From NCBI GenBank assembly GCA_026419785.1, contig JAODTK010005563.1, positions 62,001 to 126,000 on the forward strand: a stretch of DNA of 64,000 nt, read 5' to 3'. Position 1 is the first letter of the stretch, and each line of letters opens with the position of its first letter. Made by a program: the position numbers and the translations under genes. Source of the DNA: Sclerodactyla briareus (Eukaryota; Echinodermata; Holothuroidea; Dendrochirotida; Sclerodactylidae). Positions 35,251-49,487 of this stretch are shown piece after piece. The notes beneath the pieces are model-generated. The model made no database searches. It was not told the origin of the DNA and worked only from the letters and a program-made list of their open reading frames with translations.

Positions 35251-38049
35251 AATCAATAGGCTGTTTGTATATAGCTTTGCGCATCGTCATTGCCCTCCGA
35301 AATTGGCAAGTGTGTTTAAATTCTCAATAGCGGGCACACAAAGTTACACAGTATTTCAATGGAGTGACAGCGGAGTGAGCAGACTGTTTGAAAACTTGCC
35401 TCATTAGTCATTCTTCGACAACAGAATCCTCCGATATTAGGCTTCACGTGGAAAAAACATGGTTTATAAGTACTTCCCGCGAACATTTGCATGAAATCCA
35501 ATCATGAGACAAAGGAAATGTCAAGAAATTTACCGGTTTTTTCAATGACGGTTGTGTTTTCACACACAAATAAAAAACTTGGGAAATCCCTAATTTTTTT
35601 GTTTCCCCCATGTAGAATACAATCGTCCTCCTCATTGTTTCTGTCAGGCGTTTCGCAGTCCGCGCTGATTTTTAGGTAGAGAAGTCAAATAATTACGCTC
35701 TATTTTTGGTATATGATGGTTTGCTGATGGGCTGCGCGAGAGATTACATAGTATGGTTATTGTTCGAACTCAGATGTTTTTTGTCATGTTGTCGAAAATT
35801 TCCAACCGGATAATAATTCATACAGATTGACACTCCAGTGAAACCTGTGGACAAATTCCTGTGCAGGCAAAGGTGGGTTTATGCTGGGCTTTCTTATGGC
35901 TCCAAGAAACAGCCAATATTGACACAATGAACTAGACTAACCTGATAATGCTAGCACATAATACAGATGAATAAATAAGCTCCAATAGGGGATACACTCG
36001 TATTTATTATATAATTCCCAAAACAGTGTTCGAAAATATTACAAAGCAAGAAAGTCAAAAGGCTTAGTGACCCCTTGACTCATTTCTACACACAAGGGCA
36101 AATGGGAGATTGTACCAGCTCATTATGGGCAACATAATGTCCGATTAATTTCCCATTTTCCTCACAAATAATGTTATCTTGATAAACCATCGTGTTCTGT
36201 ACTCCTGATGAGAAAGCTACACACTAATAAAAAAATATATATCACTCTTTCTCACTGTCTTACACAGGATACCTTCGCTCCTGATATTGAAGGAAACCAC
36301 ACACCTATTTCCAACTAGATCATGCCAAGTATACTGTTTAGGTCAACACGGATTCTCTGCCTTGGCCTGCGGTGACCTCAGATGAGCTCGGGCTGACCCG
36401 ACACCAACATGGTTCCTGTGGCTCATTATGGGGATCAAACATACCAAGTATGAGCTTCATTTATCCAGGTGGGGGTCGAGTCATCATGTTTTCAAGCCAA
36501 AAGTTTGCCAAAAAATCATTTTTCACAAATTTCCAAACGACCTGAACCAAAAACAATAGGGCTGACCTGATCTCCATAAGAAAGCTACACATCAAATTCC
36601 AACCTGATAAAACCAACCACTCTGTACTTATCATGTTAACAAGGTGTTGTCAGACTTTGACCTATATTGTACCTCAATATGACCTCTGACCTGAGACCAA
36701 ATCCAATAGGGCTCATGCACTCATAATGGGAACACACATCCATATGTATGTATCATGAATGAGCATCATTCATCTACGTGGGGTCGAGTTTATCGTGGTT
36801 TCACAACAAGCGTCACACACACATCACACATCACTTGACTGCATATATTCCTAGATGGGTGTTTGGCGGTCGGTATGGGTGTATTGGGGGTATTTAAGAG
36901 TGGCATAGTATAGTCAATTTCCAAGCGTTTAAGATTTTTTGGCAGAAGGTGGGGTCCCCTGCATGGGAAGTCAACAAAAAATACTCACCTAACATAACAA
37001 CCCTGGAATTTGGGGTGAGGTTGGTATTTTGGCGTGTCAGAGAACGCTTAAACTACCTACATTCGTGGACAAATAGATGGTACAACTAGCTCCCCCGACC
37101 CCCCCTTTTTCAATGTTAGAGATCTCGGACGACTTGGAATCAACAATGTTAGTCAACGGCCAGAGTCAGCAACCTTGAAGAGGGGCGGGGGTGTCCGTTC
37201 TCCCGACAAAGTAGTCTCATTAATTTATTGTCATACTTTTGCTTTGAGATTGTTCGGAGCGCTGTACAAATGTACATAACGTACATACAGAGGGCGTTAA
37301 GGTGTATAACTGTTCCACGAACTGGACAAGTCTAACAGATGAATTCGCGTGCGCGGTCTAGAATCGGGGACAAAATTAGGTGAAGACAAACCATCTCCCC
37401 GACACCCCCCTGTCACTGTTGGAGATCTCGGACTAACTTGTAACAACATTGAAACGGGGGAGAGGGGGATGCCGCAAACCCGTTTCCATTGGTTCAAAAT
37501 CCGTGTCCAGCGACAGTTTTGTCCACGATTGTAGCTCTCCATGTGCCAGTGACAACAGGCATCTTAATCCCAAGAGCCACAACTCCCGGACGGAGAGGGG
37601 GCACTGGGGCATGGGGAGGAGGGAGGTGGGCGGTGGTACGCTCAATAAAATTACTACCTCTGTAATGCCGTGACAGCACCCACCCTACACCCTACGGGCA
37701 AGGGATGGCCCACGTCGTGTGGGAGAGGCACATGAGAGTGAGGGGGTATAATCGGGTATAACATAGTGTGGTTAAGTCACATCTCGCATTTATGCACCTA
37801 GTATTAGCCCAGTGAGGAGGCAAACACGTCTCAACATTGCCAATGGTATTTTATCATGGCACGACTTCACACTTGTCAGGCTCCACTAATATGTTCTTCC
37901 AAAAACCACAACCTGACAGACACTGGTGTATAACAACACAGATCAGTCAATGAATAGCCAAAAAATGGAATTCTATACGTAAGCATGTTAAACTCCAACC
38001 TCAACAGGACGACTTGGCCTTTTCCTGGAAAGTGTTCGAAAGCAGTGAA
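35251..38049. other. No gene recognised; contains a TGACC-family repeat
   Basis: Apart from the repeat copy at 36.34-36.84 kb and G/A-rich low-complexity patches near 36.9-37.7 kb, I see no coding signal. Two phrases about 300 bp apart (near 37.12 and 37.42 kb, 'agatctcggac' with flanking 'ccccc' and 'caac') suggest a local duplication. Confidence 0.5.
36340..36840 (+). repeat. TGACC-family repeat, well-preserved copy
   Basis: The copy carries two successive blocks of 'cctcagatgagctcggg' or 'cctctgacctgagacc', 'ctcattatgggga' or 'ctcataatggga', 'agtatgagcttcattt' or 'atgagcatcattc', 'ccaggtgggggtcgagt' or 'cgtggggtcgagtt' and a CA-rich end. This is the same ordered core as at 20.5, 21.4 and 61.5 kb and shows a roughly 300-bp internal period. 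Confidence 0.75.
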
Positions 38050-38296
38050 TCTATCTCATCTATCTCATCTATCTATCGATTCTATCGATCTATCTATCTA
38101 TCTATCATCTATCTATCTATCATCTATACATCCATCCATCCATCTATCCATCTATCATCCATCCATCCATCTATCTATCTTCTATCTATCTATCTATCTA
38201 TTGATTATCTATCATCTATCGATCTATCATCTATCTATCCATCCATCCATCAATCCATCCATCCATCCGTTAATCCATCCATCCATCATCTATCTA
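38050..38296. repeat. Interrupted ATCT/ATCC tetranucleotide tract
   Basis: About 245 bp of mixed ATCT, ATC and ATCC units. Unlike the huge tract 1 kb downstream, this one is strongly interrupted. Confidence 0.95.
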
Positions 38297-39276
38297 AGCA
38301 ACGATGTTGTCCTCCTTCTAGGTAAGTGGAGTGATGCGTTGGTTAATATAGGGGCGCACTGGAAAACGGCCAGTTCCAGCTGCAGGTTAGTTACAGGTCA
38401 TGTGCGAGTTCCGCATATTGATGCACACTCATTGACTGCATTAGTGCTTCACCATCTACATGTGATATCAGTGACTGAATGCAACGATGAATACATTTCG
38501 GGATTGGCTATGAATTGTGAATGAGCCCCATACCAAATCGTTATCTTAACTACAATTCGAAGTGCCATATATGCTACGCTTTTGTTGAGGCGTCTGAAAC
38601 TTCCCCACCCTACCACAATATGGCCTGGGCGTATAGGCTACGTAATCCACGCTGGTTATGATTAGGAACATCTGTATTCATATAAGTTAGTGGCGCGCCA
38701 CAAGTATGTCGTTGAGGGCGTCTTAGTTTTTCCACATGAAAGTGGTTTGTCTTGCGTATGCAAATCCAGCATACGAATCATATCTGGTAAGTACCGAAGA
38801 TGATTAAAACAATCCAGATCATAAACATGTATAGTATACGTGGGAAAAAGTTAGGGTGGAGTAACTAAACGTTATAGTATACTTACCCTCGATACAATGA
38901 GGCATTTGCAATTTCCCCGGAATACACATAACCACGGGGTCCGGGAGCACAGTGCATTATGTATTTACATCCATCATACGATTATGACAAGGTTGGGACA
39001 GTCAGCATGAGGTTCGGCTGACTGTTGTGCTCTTGGTAAGAACTGTGCCGAAAAAGTGAAAACGATGTTATTTTACAATACACCACACACATGCACCTAC
39101 ACGCACGCACACACACACCACGCACAAATATCCACATCTTTGGTGGAATACGAGGTCGTGTGTTTTTCACACTACCTGTCGAGGAGGAAACGTTACGGTA
39201 TATGTACATATCCAATGCGTTCCCTCCGAATAAGCCAGGCGATACGATCTTACATGGCACCGAGAGGAAAAGCTTT

Positions 39277-41017
<1,741 letters not shown>

Positions 41018-41099
41018 AATCCCCTGGCAGAAGGCCACCAGTGGTAATTTCGAAATTCGGTTCTTTGACCACTCTTTTTTTACCTATATTAACGATCAC

Positions 41100-41540
41100 G
41101 ATTATTCTGTGTTATTCAGAGTCTGAAAAATGCGGGCGACAATTGTTCCGAAGGGACCGATTCTCCAAATTGATCGTCCGATTGACAAATGGTTCCAACG
41201 CTGATGATAGGCGAAAGGTGATTCATGTCGGCTATCATTACGCCAACGCGACTTTCAGTTTATATAGTCCAGAAAATCATTTGGTGTGGAAGTCAGGGAG
41301 ACCATAGTGCGTATTGCGGAACCTTGCAAGCAGTGTGTAGAAGATGCTCAAAAAGGTTATTGGAGTCTCGGCTCAATCGAATGTCCAATATCTTGACCAA
41401 GACATTGTTGTCAGGCTGTTCAGCCGTTGGTAAGACCTCACCTAGAGTGGAATCCTCATTCGCGAAAAAAAGGGGAGTGGCTGCTGACTGAGAACGTTCA
41501 GAGATTAGTTTACCTGTTTACTGTCAGCGAGACGAGGTCA
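41100..41540 (+). mobile_element. Non-LTR retrotransposon relic (RT palm/thumb)
   Basis: The relic reads R-K-V-I-H-V-G-Y-H-Y-A-N-A-T-F-S-L-Y near 41,211, matching the LINE block 'KcKvmHiG..n....Y'. Then A-S-S-V near 41,325 and D-Q-D-I-V-V-R-L-F near 41,399. R-P-H-L-E-W-N-P-H-S-R-K-K near 41,435 (with small gaps) corresponds to 'LVRPHLEY...WnPh..K'. The order is that of CR1-like LINEs. The copy is truncated and needs several frame changes. It is distinct from, but related to, the relic at 28.1-28.9 kb. Confidence 0.75.
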
Positions 41541-41867
41541 AAAGGGCAATAAGATTGGGGGGTTGCCTACGGGAGGGAAGAGGGGGTCCTTAAACAAAGC
41601 GCTAATCGACTGGTCCCCCTGGAGAATGGTGAAGTCCTGGCGTAGCATATTATGCAATTTCCAGGTTTCATTGAAATAATCCGAAACCAAAGGAATTCGG
41701 GAATTCATGGTCTCCTGGTTATTCAACTGAAATGTTGTCTCGACGCAAGTGAGCGGCCTCGTTGATCCCGCTGGAGTAATTTTATAAAGAGGCAAAACTC
41801 TGTGAAGAAGACGTGCTGAAGTATATAATGATGTGGCGCCAGTGAGGATGGTGGTCTGGATTGTCAT
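41538..41867 (-). mobile_element. Possible Penelope-like retroelement fragment
   Basis: A - strand open frame of about 109 codons ends with W-K-L-H-N-M-L-R-Q-D-F-T-I-L-Q-G-D-Q, then I-S-A-L-F-K-D-P-L and N-P-P-I-L. The pattern 'dw.iL..Dp.is.iF..PPl..frr..nL' is seen near the end of Penelope-like (GIY-YIG) element proteins. The first part has no clear counterpart. It adjoins the + strand LINE relic. The assignment is tentative. Confidence 0.35.
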
Positions 41868-42552
41868 ATTTAGTCATATTGTTAAAGGCGAAACTTGCCG
41901 GGTTAGGAGGATCATTGGATGGACCTTCTGCTTTCTCGAAAATACTGAGTTTTGAGAAATGTCGACGGATATTGGTATCGGTATGGTATGATTGTATCGC
42001 CTATGAAATCAAAAAATTTGCTGAGATCAGGATGGTAGAAACCATTCCTTCACTGAAGATAATTAAGAACCAATTTTCCACTAGAATTGCTTAGATATAA
42101 GTGTTTTGAGCGTCAGAGTCTTTTGAACGATAATGGAGATTCACTCAATTATGGGGAATTATTCTAAACTATACTAGAGAAACGTCCTTTTACAGAGTTG
42201 ACATGGCTTCATCAAACAATACTTCGTTCGTGGAGACTGACCATTTTATTCCGCTGTTGCCATAGCAACCGACAAGACAGCATATTATACTGGTGCGCTT
42301 GTCTTCGGTTGGTAAAGTCTGTGAGTACATGTAAACTACTTGTAGCTAGAGATATGTGAGGCGCCTTACGTAGTTGTGGCAAGTAGGATATGACGGATTT
42401 TAAATTATTTTTCATCTCCGATCACGAGGGTAACCCCTCCGGAGTCCAGTTTATTGCTGAATTCTGTCAATTTAAATAGATCTTTAATAGCCAAACATCG
42501 GACAATAGTGAGGTTTTCTGAAAACAACAAATACATTCTACTTCATACTCAC

Positions 42553-42689
42553 GTGTGTTACACGTGTCACCGGAAAACCCAGGTGGACAAATGCAGGTCC
42601 CGAACACGTCGTGGCAAGTACCCCCGTTAAGACACGTAGGGCAGGGCTCTTGACAACCGGGCGGGCCAAAAAAAAACCATCTTGGCACT
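42553..42689 (-). CDS. EGF/laminin-type exon of the same receptor-like gene, T9 frameshift
   Basis: On the - strand an acceptor ('tattttcttggcag') precedes E-C-Q-D-G-F, after which the conserved continuation G-P-P-G-C-Q-E-P-C-P-T-C-L-N-G-G-T-C-H-D, then G-T-C-I-C-P-P-G-F-S-G-D-T-C-N-T, lies in another frame. The exon ends at a consensus donor (gtgagtatg). Both ends are phase 1, the standard symmetric EGF exon, so its length should be a multiple of three. It is 137 bp because of a nine-T homopolymer (A9 on the + strand, 42,668-42,676) where seven would fit. Cys/Gly spacing is that of a Tie/MEGF-like EGF repeat. It lies 8.6 kb upstream, in the direction of transcription, of the 33.8-kb exon. 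Confidence 0.75.
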
Positions 42690-43039
42690 CTGCCAAGAAA
42701 ATACCACAATCGTTATATTTAATCCGAGGTTTATATGGCCAAGATTGATCTATATAAAATGTGAACGATAGAAAAAATTGCATGTTTTTGAGCTGAGATC
42801 AGGCATTTCATTACCGCATGGGTACCCTAATAATGTATTCAATACATGGGTTAACCTAAACTACAGCGGTAATTGAAATCCATCGTGATTTCGCGACTGT
42901 CACATATACCCCCACCCCCACACCACACTGCGGGCGCCCTTTGCCTAAAACTTCGGCCGTATCCTGCGACTGTTGGCTGAGCTGCGAGCCAAAACTACCA
43001 CCCCCTCAGCCAACAGTAATCATTTCTCATAGTGATCGG

Positions 43040-43720
43040 TATAAGACCAGATGGTGACCTTTGACCATTTGAAGGTCAAGGTCAGAGGTCATCAAAGGAG
43101 CCTGATGAATTATGTTTAAAATTGCAGAAAGCATCTTCTGTTACAAATCAAATTGGATTTCCTTAATGCTAGCTTTCTTTTGTCATAGTAGTATCTTTGG
43201 CGTGTTCCGAAATTCAGGTCAGGAGTCATTGAAGGGATATTAGAGGCAATTTTTGTTCAAATTGTATAATCACGTGCAAATTACAAATTTGGCCTTTAAA
43301 TAGTCATGTGAATGTTGAAAAACCACTTGAAGGCCAATTTTTTTTTTGCAAAATGTATCTCTTCCTGCAGATCAAATTTGACTGTCGTTGCTCGGTCTGT
43401 GTTATCATTGACTCGTACCATCTACGGGGTGTTACGGAATGTAAGGGGCACAATTCTGTTCAGAATATACAATCATGTGCAAATTGCATCACCCATCCAC
43501 ATTTTGTCTTTCAGCTCCCAATTGTCCCCTCCTTGACGGATGTTGGTCAAACTTAAACACAATGTTCATTGACTGCCGATGCATCATTGACCTAGCAAGG
43601 GCAAGGTCAAAGATAATTAAATGGGCATAACATGCCTTTGTTTTTTTTTTACGACGTTTGGTCAGTGTTATCATCACATCACAAAATTGTTCGGGAATTT
43701 CAGGTCAAAGGTTTAAATTA
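43040..43720. repeat. TGACC/AGGTCA-rich dispersed repeat copy
   Basis: 'gatggtgacctttgacc' and 'gaaggtcaaggtcagaggtc' occur back to back, followed by blocks with 'tttcaggtcaaagg', 'gaattcaggtcagg' and 'gggcaaggtcaaag'. Half-sites in both orientations lie close together. Other phrases ('aatcatgtgcaaatt') repeat within the block, indicating roughly 190-bp internal periodicity. Confidence 0.55.
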
Positions 43721-46380
43721 AAAAGGCTTATTGTTGAAATTGTGGAATGAGCTGCAATTTCCACAACGCCTGATGTTGACTAAAGTTGCATTGATCTACA
43801 TTGTGCTTTCTGCAAAAACGTAGACATATCATTTGTCATCTCTGCGCGGTTTGAGGGCCACTCACCGTTGGTGCTCTATTTTGTCAGCTGCCTCCAAGAC
43901 TCATACGGTATAGGGCAATGCCTCTTTAGCGGCACCTAGAGTGGGGGTGGTGTACATACACGTCAGCGGATACATGTAACTGCCAACTCCTCGTTCGTTC
44001 CTGCTCCAATCCCTCCTCCTAACCTCGATCACCCGCGTGGGAGGCTGGCGCTCTAGTACCAACTACGGACGAGTGAAAATTGAGTGAACTTGAGGAATTG
44101 CATACATTATGCCAAATTAGACCACTCAATTGGCATATGCCCCTGCACGGGGGCATAAACGGTTCAGGGGATATCGCGATTGCACGTGAATGAATGCACT
44201 TGATGATTTCCAGTGAACCACCTCTTCACCCTTAAGATCTACAAAGCGGGAGAAGCACCATGACTACACTCTTTCATATAAATCAGATGAACAATTTCAT
44301 CACATTTGTTATCAAATGTTTGTGTCGACGCTACGGGTAAATTAATGGGTCTGTGGTTTCCAGCCGAATCCCCACGTTTCATCATTCACTGAAAACAAAC
44401 GAACTATAATTGAAAATAAATTATTCGAATTAGACTACCTAATTAACATTTATTATTCCCTAAAATGAATCTTTTCATAGCTACTATATGAACCGAGATG
44501 TATTGCCAACGCTTCTACCGATAAGGAGATTTCCTATACACGAACTCTCAAGATGAATATCCAATCTGATACAACTAAGTATGGCCAATCGGGCCATGAT
44601 CATGAACCTCCACATTAAAGGGGTAAAATGAAGGCGTTCTCGGTTCAGGAGATCTCGCAATGCACACACAAACAGACAGAGATAGACGCGCTACACCACG
44701 ACAAAGTGGACTATTTAATCTTTCCTATGCCAAAGTTCAGATCACTAGCTTCTGAAGATCCATGTGAATGTCTTGGTCTCTGTTCAGTTTCGGATAACTT
44801 TCAATCAGACCCTAAAATACACAAATACGGTTTGCCTCACAAGTTATTTATTCCGACCAGAAGAAACCAAAAAACCAATTACTACAGAAACAATAGGCCA
44901 TTGTACTCTCCACCAGATAGATTCACTCATAGAATTTCATCGTTGTGTACTCTATGATACTTACGGATTTAGGCCACCCTACAATGTAATAAAAATGATC
45001 CCCAGACTTTCAAACGATTACGCGATTCATAATAGGGACAACGTTTTATACAAACATTGTGAAGGGAAATGCACAAATTAGGATGAGGTTCTCGCAATGT
45101 TAATTAAGTGAGCAGTTTGCAATTCCATGTTTTTAACCTTACCCCCACAAACACTTAAGACACAGAGATTGGTTTTGGTATTCGTTAGTTTCTAGAAAAT
45201 ATGACTGCATGGAAGTAAAAAACGCCTTCCAGGTCTAGAATCAGAGAAGCGGCAAACTGGATGTCCTGACTATCATGGTTGGTTACAATGTTCGCGCCTT
45301 TTGACTTGGTGAACCCTATGATTTTGTCTTCTTTGCATATTTGATAAGCTGTTCATAGGGTGTACATCGGTTTTATTTTGTGCACGTCTCATTCTCATAA
45401 ATTTTCATACAGGAAGTCAGGCTGGAATTTAATTGTATTGAAATGGAAGTACTCTCACATAGTCACCGGCCACTACCATTCACGACCCTAGTGTAAGAAC
45501 GTGATTAGATGGTTCGTTCGTTCGTGCCATTGAATATAAAAACCCCGACTGATATAACATGGAATTCTACATGGCGTGTTGAATGATGATTTGGACCATC
45601 AAGTAATAAGCATCTTGACGCCAACCTGTCTTTATATCACCTTCATACTAGCGAACAGTTTCAGGCACTCTGCGCGACGAAACCGAGCGATGCGCGTGAT
45701 GTGCGCATCGTTGCATCGGGTGAACCATACGGCCGTAATTTAATTTTAAGAGAAGAAGGAACCTTTGCGAGGCGTTATGTGGTGATTCTCGAGTGGAAGT
45801 TCATACATAAATTGTGGTTATCAGAGCACTCTTCATCCAATGACAGTGTAAGGCGCCCAAGTTGCGTCAACATCTTAGCTAAGATATATGCATGAGATAC
45901 AAGGGTCAACAAGCGAACAAATGCTGACGGTACATGCCGTCTACTATGGTGATGCGTCCTCGTTCAATCCGTACATCGAGATCACAAACCTAACCGAACG
46001 ATGAGTCTTAAGTAGGACCAGTCGTCTTATGATCCTCCGCGGATTAAACGCCTTCGTAGGATTACCCTGTCCTTTAGCTGGACATTGTCGATTGTGACGT
46101 TAGTGAGCCCATTCCATTTCTTCTTCACCGGGCCGTTCACCGCCAGCGTATCAATGATTCTCAGTACCGTCACTTCGACTGACAGGTCAGTCGCTGTCTT
46201 CGATACTCCACCGTCTCGTGAAACGGCTGAAACGGCAAATGCGAGAATGATCTATGGGATACAACGAACGTCGTATGAAGAATTAATTAATCCCATTTCT
46301 CAACAAGACATGTGTAGGCGGGTAAACCGCCCAAGTGAGATCCCGCTTTCGAGCAATCATTGGAAAGAGAAGTAGCTAAC
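43721..46380. other. No gene recognised
   Basis: Open frames at 44.63-45.08, 45.70-45.90 and 46.09-46.38 kb encode peptides of ordinary composition but no recognisable domain, and none has convincing splice sites at both ends. I would treat them as unproven. Confidence 0.45.
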
Positions 46381-46389
46381 ACCCCTAAG

Positions 46390-46930
46390 ACCCCTATTTT
46401 GGTCAGAAACCAAGAAACTTAATCCACCAGTTTTGTTGTAATCCATGGGAGGAAGCACATTGAATTATGCAAATGACACACAATGGCTTTTTTGAATGAC
46501 TTTAACTTTGTGAGGAACAAAGGTAATCCACATCCACCAAGTTTAGTTTTTGTTTAATCTGACAAAAAGTGGAAAATCGCTAAATTTCGCAAGTTTGATC
46601 TCCGATGACCTGAAATGACCACTCCACCATTTTTGGGGATCAAAGATAGTCTCTTCCCACCAAGTTTCGTCAAATGGACGAAGTTTGAAAAATTCTAAAT
46701 TTCGTTCAAAATTGGACCTTTGATGACCTTTGAATGACATGCCACATTTTTGGGAGGGATCAAACTAAGTCCCTACCCACCAAGTTCAAATCCGACTGAC
46801 TTGAAAATTCGCGAAAATTTTGCAATTTAGCGGCCCCCAGCCATTGGCAGCGATGCCCACATTCGAACTCATCCGAGATTTCACTAGGCGGACATGTGTC
46901 CTAAGTTTCAGATCAATCGGATAAGCGTTA
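46390..46930. repeat. Dispersed repeat with 'caccaagttt' blocks
   Basis: Successive blocks of about 120-140 bp carry 'ccaccaagttt', 'tgatgacctgaaatgacc' or 'tgatgacctttgaatgac', 'ccacatttttgggagggatc' and 'aattttgcaattt'. This is an internally tandem member of the TGACC-rich family with a different core. Confidence 0.6.
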
Positions 46931-48059
46931 AAGAGTTATGGCGCTACGACTAAAGTTCCGCGGCGCAGGCAGGCGGAGCCTGGGACGGCGGATACACACC
47001 CAAAACCCATAATATCCCCAAACAATTACAGTGCGCGGGGGATGGGGGATATAATAACCTATTAAGGTTACCGAAAGCTGCGGGACCGCTGAGAGGCACG
47101 GGGTTAGTCCCCAAAGACAAAATGCGTTTTGTTTCGTTTTTCCTTCCCCGTAGGTGCAATCCTGTTCTCGATACCCCAAAGACCTTTTGCAGCTGTGGTC
47201 GCGTAAGTAAGACCCACCGGACAGACTATTGTAGTTTCCGTCCGGCACCAAACCCAGGTGAGTTTGTATATGTCACAAATCACGTGAGGAACTGTTTGTA
47301 TAACACATTGCAGTGAAAAAAGTGACTTACAGACGAAGAAATATTTATGTAGTACAAAAGGTCTATAAGCATTACAGAAATTATAGGAAGGTGTGTGGTA
47401 TATGGAAACATCTGACCACTACTAGATTTTAGAATTATACATATAATGTAAAATAGTGCACATTCAGAGGGGCCAAAAAAAAAAAAATAAAAACACGCGT
47501 ATTCTTACACAATGAAATTGGGGGGAGTGAAGCGCGGTTGAGAAAACGTGGTTATCCAGAGTTTTCGGAACCAGAATGGAAGCCTTCATAGCGGGTTGGT
47601 CAATGGCGAGTTATATCTGTGTATGGGTGATTAAATATATTACAGCTAGTGTACGTTACTTAGGCGGACAAAAACTACCTGTCATTGCTGGGGTGGACGG
47701 AAAGGTTGATGCCAATATGAAATGGTGGCATGCATGTCACTGAGCTCACCTTATGATGAGCATTTGTTATATTAAGTTGTGAACAATAGTGTGGCGAGGA
47801 TCCACCCCAGCTACTAATGTCAGTAGGGAGTTGAAGGGAAACGTCAGGCCAAATTAAACTCTTCTTGGTTTGTTATAATGTTAAAGAAATAAAAAAAAAT
47901 CATGCGAATCACTTTGTTCCAGGTTATGAGCTGTTCCGGGTGGGAAAGATAAGGTTCCTCAAATTTCATACAACAATCAGAATTCATTTGCAGGGTGTAT
48001 ATTATGGCATGGATAACCAGAAGCGGACGAGCCTACATAGGTATGACCAATCGCAAATA

Positions 48060-48450
48060 CCTCCTGGTGATTTTTTTTTAATTGTGCAGCTATAGCTACC
48101 CTATGAGGTAGATTTCCAGTAACCGAATTTAGTACCCGAGTTTGGATTGACAATAGCGGGAATCGCGCACGGTTCGATGTTAGTTTCCTTCGAATATACA
48201 CTTTATTACGCCGAATCGAGTGCCAGGAGTGACTTTCTGTCACAGACCTGGTGAGAGACCGGACTTCCCCATTGGTTCCACCGTGGTAGGTCGCGCTGGC
48301 AGGAAGGCCCACGTGGAACTTGTCTTTCGGGGCACAGGTGGTCAAACCTGAGCTGTCGCTGCCGAATATGTTGTTCCCTGCGCATCGCCGTCGTAAAATC
48401 CTCACTGGGTAAGCAAAGCTGCCGGGCGATGTAGTGCGTATGACGAAGAC
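48060..48450 (-). CDS. Candidate exon with Ig-like C-strand/F-G motif
   Basis: A long - strand open frame includes R-R-R-C-A-G-N-N-I-F-G-S-D-S-S-G-L and then C-A-P-K-D-K-F-H-V-G-L-P. The phrase 'C.a.N.fGsdss' resembles the F-G region of immunoglobulin domains in receptors. It lies on the same strand and upstream of the EGF exons, which would suit an Ig-EGF receptor such as Tie, but a matching upstream 'C...W' half is not seen. It may be chance. Confidence 0.22.
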
Positions 48451-48689
48451 AGGTGTAGTGGGGGCATGGTGTTGATGAAGTGAAAGATAGGGTTTGAGGA
48501 GGAAAATGTCAAATATCAAAATTTATTTTAACATGATGTCCCTTGTGCAATAAAGACCGGTATCCATTCTCGACATGCCTGTAGTGAACGTCTGGTTGGA
48601 ACTGGAATTGAGGAGCAGCGAAGCAGCAATGGCAATTGAAGATGGGACGACCACATTGTGGAGGTTGGTTGAAGAAAATTGGAGAGTAG

Positions 48690-48950
48690 GCACGGTATGT
48701 AAAATATTTTTCTGAGCTGTAATGATTGGACATTCCGAAATAGTTCAAGCCAAAGCAGACGTTCGGGGAATAGTACTTTTTTCGCAAAGTGTTATCGATG
48801 AGTGGAATAGACCTCCCAGATGTGTTTTTGTTTGAGAAGGGCTGCCTTAAAACAGGCTTTGACTTCCAAGAATTGTGGGCCGTATTCTTTCCAAGGACTG
48901 GTCTGAATTTTGGTCATAAGGGGGCTGTGGTAATGGATTCCATCCTCTCT
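48690..48950 (+). mobile_element. LINE 3' tail relic
   Basis: Near 48,740-48,860 the frames read Q-T-F-G-E-Y-Y-F-F, then V-I-D-E-W-N-R then L-P-D-V, and then T-G-F-D-F. The conserved LINE tail is 'R..ffs.Rvi.eWN.LPd.vv....l..Fk..ld'. Several frame changes are needed. It matches the end of the same broad class as the 28-kb relic, which has 'GRIF' a few residues after the tail in both copies. Confidence 0.6.
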
Positions 48951-49487
48951 AACCCTTCAAGTAAAACCTAATCCAATCTAAGTAGGCCTATAAGCTTGGC
49001 TTGAGGCAGTTGCAGCTTTAGAAATTTATATTGTTATTAAGGTTCGAAATGAGAAACAAACAGCACTAAGTTTAGAGAGGTCCTGACGTAAGAGGTACGT
49101 GGAGTGTGCTGTGCCAACGAACTTGAAATGAGAACTAAGGAAATCGGCTCTAAACCCTTCTAGCGGACGCTGATGCTATACTGGGGCCATAACAAGGAGG
49201 AGTTGTGAAGCGCACTAACAATACAATCACTCTGAGGCTGCATCACCACGTCTGGGTACTAGGATCAAACAGGTGGTACCAGAGCCACTGACGCCGTTTG
49301 AAACAACAGGTAATGAGCCAAAAGCCCTGTCATTATAGAAGAGAAGACAATAAAAAAGTCACAAGAGTCTAAATGAACCTCCACAAAGCCTATATCATAA
49401 CTACAAGGGTTCCAACCTCGACTCGCTTGAAGCACACTAAAAAAAACAATTGTATTTGGTTAAATGAGCCACTGCATGTGACACACC

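Noticed and set aside
44628..45081. Overlapping frames of about 105 codons
   Set aside because: Unremarkable peptide, no splice signals at both ends, no known motif.
47977..48519. Entire 180-codon - strand frame as a gene
   Set aside because: Only one short Ig-like motif is suggestive; the rest has no recognisable pattern, so only the motif region was listed, at low confidence.
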